Positions 29,805 through 40,600 of a stretch of DNA of 64,000 nt are shown here, one piece after another. Origin of the DNA: Paramacrobiotus metropolitanus (lineage: Eukaryota > Tardigrada > Eutardigrada > Parachela > Macrobiotidae). The position numbers and the translations under genes were made by a program. How positions within the stretch are numbered: the first letter of the stretch is position 1; each line of letters begins with the position of its first letter. The notes below the pieces were generated by a model. It ran no database searches, was not told where the DNA came from, and saw only the letters and a program-made list of their open reading frames with translations. The DNA lies in NCBI RefSeq assembly GCF_019649055.1, contig NW_026570345.1:1-64000 (forward strand). The letters are read 5' to 3'.

Positions 29805-32530
29805 ATGGGCGAAGAAGCGCCATGGCCATCTTGCTTACGGCCCTCGCGCTCACGGTACGCAGTGTCGGCCGCAGAAATCGCCGTTAAATTGCCAGTCTCC
29901 GAGTTCGCCGTGGGATTGGAAGAATGTCGCTGGAGCTTCTGCGATGTGTCAGTGTGTGGGAAAGTGGATGACTCGCAGAAAGCGGAGTGGATTAGCTGCC
30001 ACCGTATCGTGCTGATGGCGCGTAGTGCCTTGTTTCGACGCATGCTGTCGTCGCCGATGCAGGAATCGAAGCAGGACAAAATCCCACTGGATGGTGTCAC
30101 CCATAATTCCCTAAAGCAGTGAGTGCCGCGACAGTGCAGTTGCAGCTTTATCCCAGCCCGAATGAATTACTGAGTGTTTCTGACGAATTGCAGGCTGATC
30201 AGCGCCATGTACAGCGGCGAGATCACCGTGAACGGGAGTAATGCCCTGTACCTCCTGCAGGCGGCCGACTACGTGGGAATGCAGACTGTCATGGAGGCAT
30301 GTAAGGCCTTCCTGCTGCAAAACGTGGGCCTTCAAACTGGTTGACCATCTACCGGGGCGCGCAGCAGCTGTCCTGCCGGGATGTGGCCGAGGAGTGCCTG
30401 GCCTTTGCCCTGGAGCATTTCTTGTCCATCAGCAAGTCGGACCAGTTCATGTTGGATGGGACTATCGCGGAGGTGTGTTGTGAAGTGTCCACGATGCTGT
30501 CACACGTTGCCGTCCCTGTTAGTTATCCTGGTCTTGTATCTGTATGTATTTGCAGATCAGTACGCTGATTCAGTCGCGGCAGCTGTTCGTGGCCACCGAA
30601 GACCAGGTGGCGCATGCTGTGCTGAGCTGGCTGAATCATTCATCCGGCCGCCACCAGCACGCGGCGGCGCTGTTCGCTCAGCTGAAACTGGGCTTCCTTT
30701 CTGCGGATTATGTGGCGGGCCTGTCTGGGCATCCCCTGGATCAACAACTACGGGAGGCCGCGTTGGCTGCCGTCAGTGGCAATTACGAGCGGCGCAGTTC
30801 ATACGGTTTGTTGCAGCTCCATTCAGTGCACTTTGTCAGGATACATGGGTGCAGCAGCACTTGACAACTATTTGCTACGTTGCAGAAATGGTTGTCGTCG
30901 CGCTGGTCCACAGCTGTTGTCGCCTGGTCTTCCTTCAACCGCAGAGTGTCCACTGCTGTAGCGTCCGCTGCCCTGCGCCACCTGCACGATGCGCTATTCC
31001 GGCCGTTCACGCTGGGAGTAGTGGTGATATTGTGATAACCACTTTCCGTAGTGGCCAGACCGGACTGACAACGGAGGTGTTCCGCTATCACGCCGCCGCG
31101 GACCAGTGGGTTCCTCTGGCTCCCTGCAGCCTGTCCATGTCGAAAATGTCGTTGTTTTTCGGTGGAACGGATTTATATGCCATTGGAGAAGAAAGGTTGT
31201 ATTGCCATCATGAGGAGCCGTCTCGATGGGAGGCCAGAAAGGAGAAGCCGACGCGGATAGGGGACAGCGGACATCTGGTGTATGCAGGGCAGCTGTACAT
31301 TTTCGGAGGTTTAGTGGACGCACCGGGTGGTCGGTCGGCAGCCACTGACCGAGTCCTGCGTTATGATCCTTTGCCGAACAAGTGGTCAGAGTTGGCGCGG
31401 ATGCCGACGGCACGTTATCGCCCCCAAGTGTGCGCGGCTTCCGATGGGCTGATCTATGTTGTGGGTGAGTAAGCAGCATATGTAGCCGTAGGATGGTAGT
31501 CCTGCCTTTCTCTCAGCGTGAGATTCATCGTACTAAATTCTCAACGACGGGGTCGGGGAGGGCCCCAAGTCCTGCATGGGGTTTCCACCTTTGATGCAGT
31601 CGTGGGCTGACTGACTGAGTAACGCCTGGTGGCTGACATTCAGTGCTTGATAGACGGCGCTGCACACCAGGGCGAATGCGCTTGTGTGGTTTCTGCTCTG
31701 CTCTCGGCTTCGTCTTGTCCAGTGTCCATCTTCGACGGACCTTCGGTGCGATCAAGTATGATAATGCACTTAGACAAAACCTTCGGCGTTGGCTGCGTAC
31801 ATGATGCAAGAAACCCGTCGCTTTCCATGCTACGAGTGTGATCCGGCTGCCGGTATTCAGCTGAAAGCCTGAAACTGAGCCTTGGTTGCTCGCCCTTATG
31901 CGCCGCTGGCGACGACTCCAGTGGTCATGCCGTCACAGATGGTCATCGCAGAAATTACTTGCCGTTGCATGTTTGCAGCGTCTCTCAAATTAAATACAAA
32001 TCCTTGTCATAGCGGTTGAATTTGTTATTAGTCACTGCTGACAAAATCAGATGCATTACGATAAACCTTGTGTTCTGCAGGTGGATACACGGATTTTCCC
32101 ACATCAGCTGGCTTGAACTGTGTGGAAGCATTCGACGTGAACGATAATAAATGGCATATTAGACGTACGTCCGCTGGTGTTCCCACTCTTGGTCGTGATG
32201 TATGACGTTTGATTTCGTATAATTTTAATCAATTTTCTTATGGATTTAGGAAACCTGACCACCGACAGAGAGACATTCGGCCTCGTCCTGTGGAATGGGC
32301 AGTTGTCCGCGCTCGGCGGTCTGGCCCGTCGGCCGGGCCAGGCCGACGCCGGCCCGTGGATGGAGCAGTACGACACCGCCTCCGACACGTGGACCGCGGC
32401 AGCCACAGCCAAACCGGCCGCGATGACTAACGGCGATGTTGGCTGCGTGGCCATTCCCCGCTTCAGCGCCTGGCTCACCGTTCTTCAGCTGCCGACGCAG
32501 GCGGTCTGGTCCAACTTTTCGGCAAGTTGA
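29805..32530 (+). CDS. BTB-BACK-kelch protein, multi-exon, one frame disruption
   Basis: ATG at 29805. Exon 1 (29805-30118) and exon 2 (30194-30472) encode the BTB domain (FCDVSVCGKV, CHRIVLMARSALFRRML, LYLLQAADYVGMQ) running into BACK (IYRGAQQLSCRDVAEECL). Exon 3 (30556-30805) continues BACK. Exon 4 (from 30889) leads to kelch blades (EVFRYHAAADQWVPL, LYIFGGLVDAPGG, RYDPLPNKWSELARMP) up to a donor at 31466. Later exons near 32092 (GGYTDFPTSAGLNCVEAFD) and 32250-32530 (ALGGLARRPGQ, WMEQYDTASDTW) finish the propeller, with stop at 32528. Such proteins recruit substrates to Cullin-3 ubiquitin ligases. A one-base shift near 30330 breaks the BTB/BACK junction, so it is either an assembly error or a young pseudogene. 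Exon 4 borders are uncertain. Confidence 0.7.
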
Positions 32531-33480
32531 ACACGCAGCAACAGGATGCGACGTTTCCAGGACGGGCGCAGCAGTGTCCGCGTCTTCTTTGCCACCACTT
32601 CTACGTACCGTGTTAACTTTTCCTCCAGACGGCTCTGTATTTCTTGACCACGGACCACTAACCACTTGAGCTTTCCTCAGATGCACCTTCGTCTGCTTTT
32701 AACAACGGGAAGGATGGGAAACTGTGAGGTTTTATTTTTTTATTTTTTTCACGTTTAAATTTAAATTTCAGCGTGATGAATCTGTGTATAGCATCGGGGA
32801 GACAGACGGGTTTTATTGCTCAGGAGTTGTTGCCAAAAATAATGTGATTTTTAATTGTGTACAGAATCCGTATTGGGTCAGTTCGGCCGTATTTAAAGCT
32901 TGTTGTGATGATGAACATTTCAGTATTGCCGAATAAAATTCTCTCCGTGGCGTAACGCGTAAGCTAGTCAACTTAAAGGTCACTAGCGGTAGCTGGTAAG
33001 TCAGTTGTTTAGTATGTTGTTGGTGTAGAGTGGAGACTGAGCAGACGAAAAAGTACTGTGTGGACTAAGGACTACTGGGTTCTATTCCCGCAATCCGGGA
33101 TGAATCTGTACCGGGATGACTTTTCCGCGACAACGCAGTCCGGATACTTTGGAGGCAGGCCATCTCTGCGCTCCATCAGTACAATATAGTAGCTGTATGT
33201 GTACGAGTAATAACAAATTAAAGCGCCATAACTATCGCAAGATTCCAAGATCATCAACTCAGTGAACATGTAACTATGAACTGCAATACACTACCTGCAG
33301 AAATGTCGACCTGCAGGCAAATGCTGTAGAGCGGTACAAATGCCTGGACCCGCTGGTCGCCGGGAGGTGACCGCTGGAGCTGCGCTTTGCTGTAAATAGC
33401 CTGTTCGGTGTCGACTGACTGGGTGGTAGCGTCCTGCTCATTTGGCCTGCTTCCACCGTCATCCGGATGTCATGCACGGC
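32531..33480. other. Gene-free region downstream of the kelch gene
   Basis: No supported gene. An AT-rich stretch (32725-32770) and AATAAA at 32934 could belong to the kelch 3' untranslated region. Short open frames here lack family resemblance. Confidence 0.35.
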
Positions 33481-33495
33481 CAACACACGCCAATA

Positions 33496-34370
33496 TTACC
33501 TTTGGAAGGAAGGGCAATGTTGCCCGATGCAGCGATGGAGCTGAGGGTGTTCTGCACGCCTTGGAACTGCTCGACGAGTCCGGACGCGGGAGCCGGCGGG
33601 GCGGTGGATGTGGATGTGCTCGGTGGTCATCACGTCACTGTGGGGTCCAGGGGAAAAGGTCTGACGCCTAACTGCTGACCGGTACCGGTGCCCGCGTTTG
33701 TGGTAGGGGTCGACGGCACGGCCTGTCGAAGCAGCCCCAGTAGCGAGAGGCATGTATAGGCGCCCAGTCGGGATAGCGATCCATGCGGTCGCTCGTTCAA
33801 CCTGCAAGTGAACCATTACTTGCCGCAAGTTCACTCTTCACTTTGCCATCCAGCTGATAGCAATTAAGAGATCGCTGGGCGCGTACAGTTTCTACAATAA
33901 CGGCACCCGCAACTAGTGGCTGCCGGTGCGACTGCACAGGAGTGGTTGATGTTCTCCCATGCGGCGGTCAACACACTGCAGCTGTGGTTGATGGCGCCGA
34001 GAGGCTGCCGCACTGGACCGCACTGGACCGGTGCACGTGGCCAGTATGCAGTGTATATCCGGTGGATGGAGGCCACTTCCAGAAGACATGCAGGTCGCCG
34101 GCGGTCCGTGAACGCCAGCCCCACAGACCGGCGATGGCTTCGAAGGGGCTTGGGGACGTACATGACCGTGACCTTTTGCAGGTGCAGTGTCCGCGGCAGT
34201 CCCTCAAAAAGGATCCCAGTTTCCCCAAGTCCGCGGGTAAACTGGCGGTTAGCGGGTGCTGACAAGTGACCTTTCGCAGCACGATCAGCGGGAGCCGAAC
34301 AGCGTTCCCGTACCGCGCGGAAAGTACAATTTTAGCTAATTGTGCGCCATGGGAAATTATGTAGCTGTTC
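33496..34370 (-). pseudogene. Decayed tandem copy of the F-box-like gene
   Basis: The minus strand repeats landmarks of the gene at 34855-35913 in the same order: LRKVTCQHPLTAS (compare LRKVTCQNPLTAN), LGKLGSFLRDC (compare AKLGYLMKTC), then IAGLWGWRS (compare IAGLWCSQE) in a shifted frame, LGAINHSC (compare LGAVNRIC), and after an intron a second exon starting with VERATAWIAIPTGRL (compare VEPAAAVAAVPAGRA), with the same ..TGCAG/GTTGAACxAGC acceptor. The N-terminal F-box-like part is missing and at least two frameshifts are present, so it is a truncated pseudogene created by tandem duplication. Confidence 0.65.
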
Positions 34371-34854
34371 GGGGTTGTTGTAATAGCACTCATTGGCTTG
34401 TATTGTATTACGGTCATAGCGCGCATTATTTCAACCTAGCGTATGGTTTGAAGCTATTATTGCTAATTTGCTAGCGGCCCTGCATCAAAGGATTTAAAAA
34501 AATAAAAAAACGCACAAGGAGAGCAACATTTCTGATTTCGTTCACATTCTAAGGCTTCTGATTTAGTTTACAGGCGCAAATTGAAGGCGTTAAGCAAGCA
34601 GATTTTCACTGTATCAACTAGATGCTATCATTTCCGGCACAGTAGAAACAACAAGGAATAAGCTGCTTTGTCGGAGCACAACTCCTCAGCAGAATCAAAT
34701 TACTGCGGTTGCGTGAAATAATATTGCAAGCCGGATAGTAAAGCACACTGCAGTACATTAGTATCAGCAAATATACATATACGCACATATAACGCAGCGG
34801 TGACGATCGTGGCGTCCATTTCACAACAGGGGAAAAAAGGGGAGGGAGGAATGT

Positions 34855-35913
34855 TTAGCGGTGACGGCGGGCGCAGGTTTGCTCCGCACGCCTTCGGGAT
34901 GGTCGGGAGGTCGGCGCCCTCTGGTCCGCCGCGAACGGGAATGGGCGTGGTTGTGCGGGCGGGAAAGCTTGCTGAGGACAGCGGCGTGACGGTGGCTGCC
35001 ATGCGGACAAGCCTCCAGCCGACTGCCGGCCGGGGACATCCGAGGCGGGGCAGGGACGGTCTGGATTAGCGGGTAGGAGTAGAGAAAGGCGTGCGCGGCC
35101 AGCGGGGACAGCAGCAACTGCGGCCGCTGGTTCAACCTGCAATTATATACACCGGCAGTAGAGATTTCGCTTATTTAGACACCGGTCGCGTTATGCGTAC
35201 AATTTCAGCATCAACGGCACCCGAAACGCATGTCCGCCGGCGCCGACGGCCAGCTCGTCGCAGGCCAGACGGATGTCTTCCCGTTCCGCGGGCGTCAACT
35301 CTCGGCAGATGCGGTTCACCGCGCCGAGAAACTGCCGCAGTTGGCCGGCTTCCGGTTGCATACAGTCGATGCAGACGTTCCACAGGTACACATTCAGGTC
35401 GTCGCGAACGTCCTCCTGCGAGCACCACAGCCCGGCGATGGGATCGAAGATGGACGTTATCATGACCTTGTGCAAACGCAGCGTCCAACACGTCTTCATA
35501 AGATATCCCAGTTTGGCCCAATCCAGGCGCTGTTGCCGGTGGTTGGCGGTCAGCGGGTTTTGACAAGTGACCTTTCGCAGCCCGATTTCCGGCAGGCGGA
35601 GGTGTTTTAGCGACAAGAAGCGGTAGACCACCGCCTCCAGTGCCGGACTGAGGTGGCCGTCCATCAGCGTCAAGGACAACGTCCGCTGGTCGACACTGTG
35701 CTTCAGGACGTGGATCAAGCGCGCCCACTTGTGCGCTGGCTCCTGACCATCTTCTTCCGCACTGTTAATCTTTTGCAGGTCGATGGCTACGTGCCGACAA
35801 AGATCGGTCAGCGCGTCATACCACGCGCTACACACTCTGCAACAGTCGCAGTTCAAAACTTGTGATACCGGTATGTGCAATATAAAGAAAACATCCATAT
35901 CAGGCGAAAACAT
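34855..35913 (-). CDS. F-box-like protein, two exons
   Basis: Exon 1 (35913-35221) starts at the ATG at 35913 (MFSPDMDVF). It has an F-box-like N-terminus with the phrase VCSAWYDALTDLCRHVAIDL, then a leucine-rich middle with irregular repeats (TLSLTLMDGHLSP, LSLKHLRLPEIGLRKVTCQNP), and ends GGHAFR. A GT-AG intron (35220-35137, 84 bp) leads in frame to exon 2 (35136-34855), beginning VEPAAAVAAVPAG and turning Pro/Arg/Ser-rich. F-box proteins bind Skp1 and present substrates to SCF ubiquitin ligases; here the LPxE core of the F-box is not clear, so the assignment is moderate. The same exon structure is found in a decayed neighbour copy. High GC content compared with flanking DNA. Confidence 0.5.
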
Positions 35914-36007
35914 CAGCAAAGATTTACAGATTACGTCAGATCGCCGCTTAATTACTCCACCGTCTTTACGTACCACACTAAATTTTATGACGTTTTATGT
36001 CATATAG

Positions 36008-36698
36008 TATCTTAATCAAAATTTCGATTTTGAAAACCGGCTGTTTAAGGAGTAGGAATGTTTATACCTTGTAACGAAAACTTATCGAAACTGGTAAGCG
36101 AGTGATGATCGCACTAAGATATCAAAAATGATGTTTTAATTTTTTCTCAATGAGTTTTATCGGCTTTTTTCTCAATGAGTTTTATCGGCTAGCAGCTTTT
36201 CTAACTTCCAGTTTTAACTTCAGCCATGGTTCCGATATACGCACAGATACAGTACTTTTAATACATACTTGGGCCACTGGACAAATCCTTGGCAAAAAAA
36301 ATTCTGTGCGGCACTGACGGAGCCTCACAAAGCAGGAGGCGTTCGCCCAAAGGCATTCAATACCGCTTTTTTTATGTTTTAAGAGTAGCTACAGTTACTT
36401 CGACCGTAAAATGTAGATTTATCATTTATGTACAAGATCATGAAGGCATGCGATATTGCGATATTAGATATATAAACTTGGTACGGATTGACGATAGATG
36501 CGCATTGATCTGCATTGTCATCCAGCCGTCGGCCTCAGCGGTGTCAGCGCATTTTCAAGCTAAATAAACGTAACACGGAGAGAACTCGGCACGGTGCCAC
36601 GAACGGTAAAGATCGGACCGTCGGTTACATCAGCAAGCAACAGTACTGAAAAACCGCTCACTCAGAAACAGCGTATGCAGCTTAACTTCAGGTAACCA
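36008..36698. other. Gene-free region between F-box-like and gustatory-receptor-like genes
   Basis: Holds a 27-bp direct duplication (CTCAATGAGTTTTATCGGCT core, about 36146-36190). No gene is supported; the region probably carries promoters for the divergent neighbours. The true first exon of the receptor gene may also be here. Confidence 0.35.
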
Positions 36699-38230
36699 GA
36701 GCGATTTCGTGCGCTGTTAAAAAAGATCCGTATAGCGGCAAAATCTTCCTCACAGTCTGACAATGAGCGGGATGTTGCCAAAGCAGTGCCTTCCACCGAA
36801 TGGGAAGCCGACCAGAGGATATTGTTTCACACTTTCTTATCTCTCCTCGGCTTAGCTACACCGCTATCCCGACCAAAATGCAGTGCACACTGGGTTATCC
36901 GAGGATTCTTGATTGCCGCGGGAGCAGGCTTAGCTTTAACATACTTCATATGCTTTATTCTTGTGTACACTGAAATTTCCCCGGTAACTATAACCGTTCT
37001 CGATCAAATTCAGCTCATCCGTAATCTAATCATGTCTCTTCGTTGTCCGATCTTGATTATCGTATTCTTCCGCTCAGTTAAGATTGCCGACATTCTGAGC
37101 GTACTGGAACAGCTAGTCGCTTCCGGTTTTGTGAGCTATCGGAACGTGGCCAAGATGATTCGACGCAAATCCTGCATTTCGGTTGGTGTGGCCGCAGTGG
37201 TTTTTATTGCTATTGATTGTACAAGTTGGTCGCATCCGCGATACTCGAGGGAAGCATTTCTAAGCGTGGCGGATATTCATGGCCGCGGTGTGATGCTGTC
37301 GCTGTGGCTGCACTTAATCATCTGGGAGTTGATGACAAGCGTACCGATGTTGTACATAACCCTGCTGCAGATGCTGTTTGTTCTTTGTGGTTATTTGCTA
37401 GAGCACGGTGTGGACTGCTTTATTGTTGCAATCGAGCAAAACCAAATGGAGCTTAACGTGAAACTACGATATCTTATGGAATTCCGCCGTAAACTGGTCT
37501 GCCTGTCGAAGACGATTCACTGTCAGTTTGGAGCGTTTGTGGCCGTGGCTTTCCTGGCTGATGGCTACATTATGGTCAGCCGGATGGCAACCGCGAATAT
37601 TTTGTCGGACAGACCGAACTTTGCGTCATTATACGCTACGTTAGCCGCTGCCGTGTTTCTGGTAGTCGGGTTGCTACCGTATATACGGGTTCACAGAAAG
37701 GTGAATACGGAACTTCGAATTTCTAATGCACAATTTCCAATTTTATTACCCCTTCAAAGGGTTTTTATCATATTTGAACTTTATGGTTTTGTGTTTGTGT
37801 AATAGGAAGAAGAGCTACAAAACAAACTATGTGACCTTTTGGACAATGCCGAGGAAATGGTAAGTGTGCCGCTTAGGTGCAGATAAATTACTGGATTCAC
37901 TTACTCGTTGTTGCTGTTCTGCAGGAGAGCAGTGACGCGGTGAGAAAATGCAAGTCTTTACTTCGCATAAGCGATTCTGGCAGATTGTCCTTAAAGCCGG
38001 TGGGAATATGGGAGATTAGCTCGTCCTTGCTTGTTAAGGTTTGTGTAGGATATTCTTGACGTTTGATCAAGTGATCCCAAGCGATTTATGCTCGTTGTTT
38101 GCAGACTTTCACTATGATTATCAGCGTTTCCATTGTTGTTCCCGAGTTGCTACCGAAAACGTCCAGCACCTGCCCTGCCGCTGCTGCTGCTGCGGTAATC
38201 GGAATAAACTGCAGTGCGTGTTGTGCGTAA
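36699..38230 (+). CDS. Gustatory/odorant-receptor-like seven-transmembrane protein, four exons
   Basis: The large exon (about 36699-37700) encodes seven or so hydrophobic helices separated by short loops, e.g. GFLIAAGAGLALTYFICFIL and HLIIWELMTSVPMLYITLLQ. Three small exons follow: 37806-37859, 37925-38038 and 38105-38230, joined by GT-AG introns in frame. The last two give LKPVGIWEISSSLLVK and TFTMIISVSIVV, matching the final helix of insect-type gustatory receptors, where a conserved intron splits the segment before the TYxIIL-like end; the TY motif here reads TFTM. Such receptors are ligand-gated cation channels with an inverted topology. The start is uncertain: the frame is open to about 36696 and no in-frame ATG precedes the first helix. 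No disruption is seen. Confidence 0.55.
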
Positions 38231-38626
38231 AACATGAAACATTTAAGTACAGCGTAGTGGGTCAAAAAATTTTGGTTTTTGTATACACTACAGTGCACAT
38301 TGTTAATGTTTTATCGGCCGCGCATCATTGCGCGGAAAGCGAACGCTTTATTATGTAAGAAGGTCATTGCATGTCAGAGGTTGATTGCATGCAAGGCGCA
38401 AGAACGTACTTCATAGAAACATGACAGTACCCAATGAAAAAATATATTCGTCTGAATGAAATTATGTTCTGTTCTTATACGGAAGCTGGAGAAAACAACC
38501 AAAGCTCAGGCATTGCGTATTAAGTTGACACCTTCAGACTAAACCGGGTGAAACGGCCAGATATATAAACTAAGAAAATCTTTGAAATCTTCTTTCAAGG
38601 CGGGTTGTGGTTGTCGGCAATATTAT

Positions 38627-39096
38627 TTATTCGCATTTAAGATTTCGGCGTTCGTCGCGGAGAGCTTTCTCGCTGATCTGATTGCCGTTGGCATCCACAC
38701 ACCACGCGCCAATCCAGTCTTGTTGTTTCTTCATCCATTTTCCGTCACTCTCGCAGGAAGGCACCCACTTGTCGGGAACTGCAAATAAAAGTTCGCATAC
38801 TGTAAACAAAACATGCAAATACTATGTACAAGTAGCTCAACATTTGAGTAACAAATGAACACAGAGCGCATGGCATTCTTTCAGCTCTGTACACAGTACG
38901 TGCTATTACTTTGTTGCGCCATCTCCTTCTCGCGGGCTTTTTCACACGTGCAGCGGCCGACGTTTTTATTGCCGGAGATGCTCTTTCCATTGGGCAGCAG
39001 AATCGGGACGAACTCCATACACTGGCCGCCCATGATGGTGCTTTCCGCGACCACTACCATCAACAGGATTAGGAGGCTCAGTGGTATAAGATGCAT
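38627..39096 (-). CDS. Small secreted thyroglobulin type-1 domain protein
   Basis: Two exons (39096-38893 and 38778-38627) joined across a 114-bp GT-AG intron, about 118 residues. The first 19 residues (MHLIPLSLLILLMVVVAES) are a clear signal peptide. A short Cys-containing linker (CMEFVPILL, GRCTCEKAREKE) follows, then after the splice WVPSCESDGKWMKKQQDW and the hallmark AWCVDANGNQIS, ending RNLKCE. This is the thyroglobulin type-1 pattern (VPxC, Q, CWCV), a domain often found in cysteine-protease inhibitors and matrix proteins. CWCV reads AWCV here, so one disulphide partner differs. The role is unknown; protease inhibition or binding is possible from the family. Confidence 0.7.
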
Positions 39097-39129
39097 CTTC
39101 GTTAGTACTTGTAATAATATTCCTAAGAA

Positions 39130-40600
39130 TTAATTCAGTGGTCGTAAGATGCAGTATAGGGTAACAGCTTTGAAAGCGTTATAAGCAGAAGCGAAGTAAA
39201 GTGCTATAAGCCGGCGTTTTTGCAAAGTGACAACGTGTAAGTACAAGATGTACATCACAAAATTAGAGTCTCGAAACCCTGTACCCACATAATATCTGTT
39301 AGTAAGACTGTAATATCTGATCTTCGGTTTTATATCAGATAAAAAAGATGCAGCTGCTTTAAAAGTATAGTAGTAAAACAACGTGAAAATTATCAGTGCT
39401 ATAAGCAGTATTTATATTAACTTTATAGTGTTTATAGCACTGTAGTCGACACAGAGATACAATGTGTGAGCCAGTACTCATTTTGTAATGCACGTACGAA
39501 CAGGAAAAGCACTGTTCGTATGTGCATTACTACAATACAGTATATTGATATGTAGGTTTATGTAGCATGTACGGTTAATGCATTAAATTAATTTTGTTAT
39601 TACGTATTTTGTCGATAATACAGCAGTGCGAGAAGTCGATTACGCCTTATCCTTTATGTACATGTAGTTCCTGTCCTTAATGCTTTGTGTACTTTTTGCG
39701 TACATCGTTTATCCTTATCCACTGTTTCATTATAAACGTTATCGAAGGTTGTTAGCATTTCGTTAGCAGTTCGATGCTTTGTATTTACTTACCTAATTTC
39801 TAAACAAATGAAAAATGCAGTGAAAATATTTCCAGCAGCTTAAATACAACTGCTAAACAAGTAACGGGTACCGGAAAGCGCTGAAACGTACAGCATACTG
39901 CGTATTCGTTATATATTTATTATAATTGCTGATATTGCATACCATAATTATCGAATCTGAAGCCCCCCCCCCCCGAAATAGAGGCCCATGGGCTTAATTA
40001 AATATCGTAAAGCCCATATTAAGAAATGTGAAATATAGATATGTGTAACCCTGGGGCATGCATGCAGGTTTACGTATGTACCGGTACATTATACGGCTGA
40101 CTTCGTAAATGTGCGAGCGATATTAATGTACTTAAACGTTAACGGCACATATAACTTTGTGTATCTTTATTCTTGGATATAACACTAACTGCACAGATAA
40201 CTGACGAAATAAAGTTTTATTCACTATGTATCCATCACATTAAGGCCAACAAATCAGCATCCCAGTTTTTGTTTATATAGAGATACTTTGAACTTATGTT
40301 GAATGAAAATTATTACCCCGATACATATGTATTCCAAGTCAACAGTCACTGATTCTTAGAAGAAAATGTACGGAATAAATATCCAATGCGCCACTTGACA
40401 TTTTGCTCTGAATTCGAATTACGAGCGTAAAGCGTTTTCTTATGAGGCTTTCTGGCTGGTATCAGCAATTCCGCCTTCTACAGCAGTGTCAACTGTGTTG
40501 TGCAAGATGGCCGCATTTTACATAGTATACACCCATGAATGTTTTTCCTTATTGTACTTGAAAATTTGGACTGGCGCTTGCTTGCCAGTTTCTTCCCAAA
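39130..40600. other. Gene-free AT-rich intergenic region
   Basis: About 1.4 kb without coding support, between the minus-strand thyroglobulin gene and the first pseudoastacin gene. It includes a 12-C run (39963-39974) and AT-rich stretches. It presumably contains promoters of both flanking divergent genes, but no motif can be assigned safely. Confidence 0.4.

Noticed and set aside
39963..39974. Poly-C run
   Set aside because: A simple homopolymer with no linked feature.
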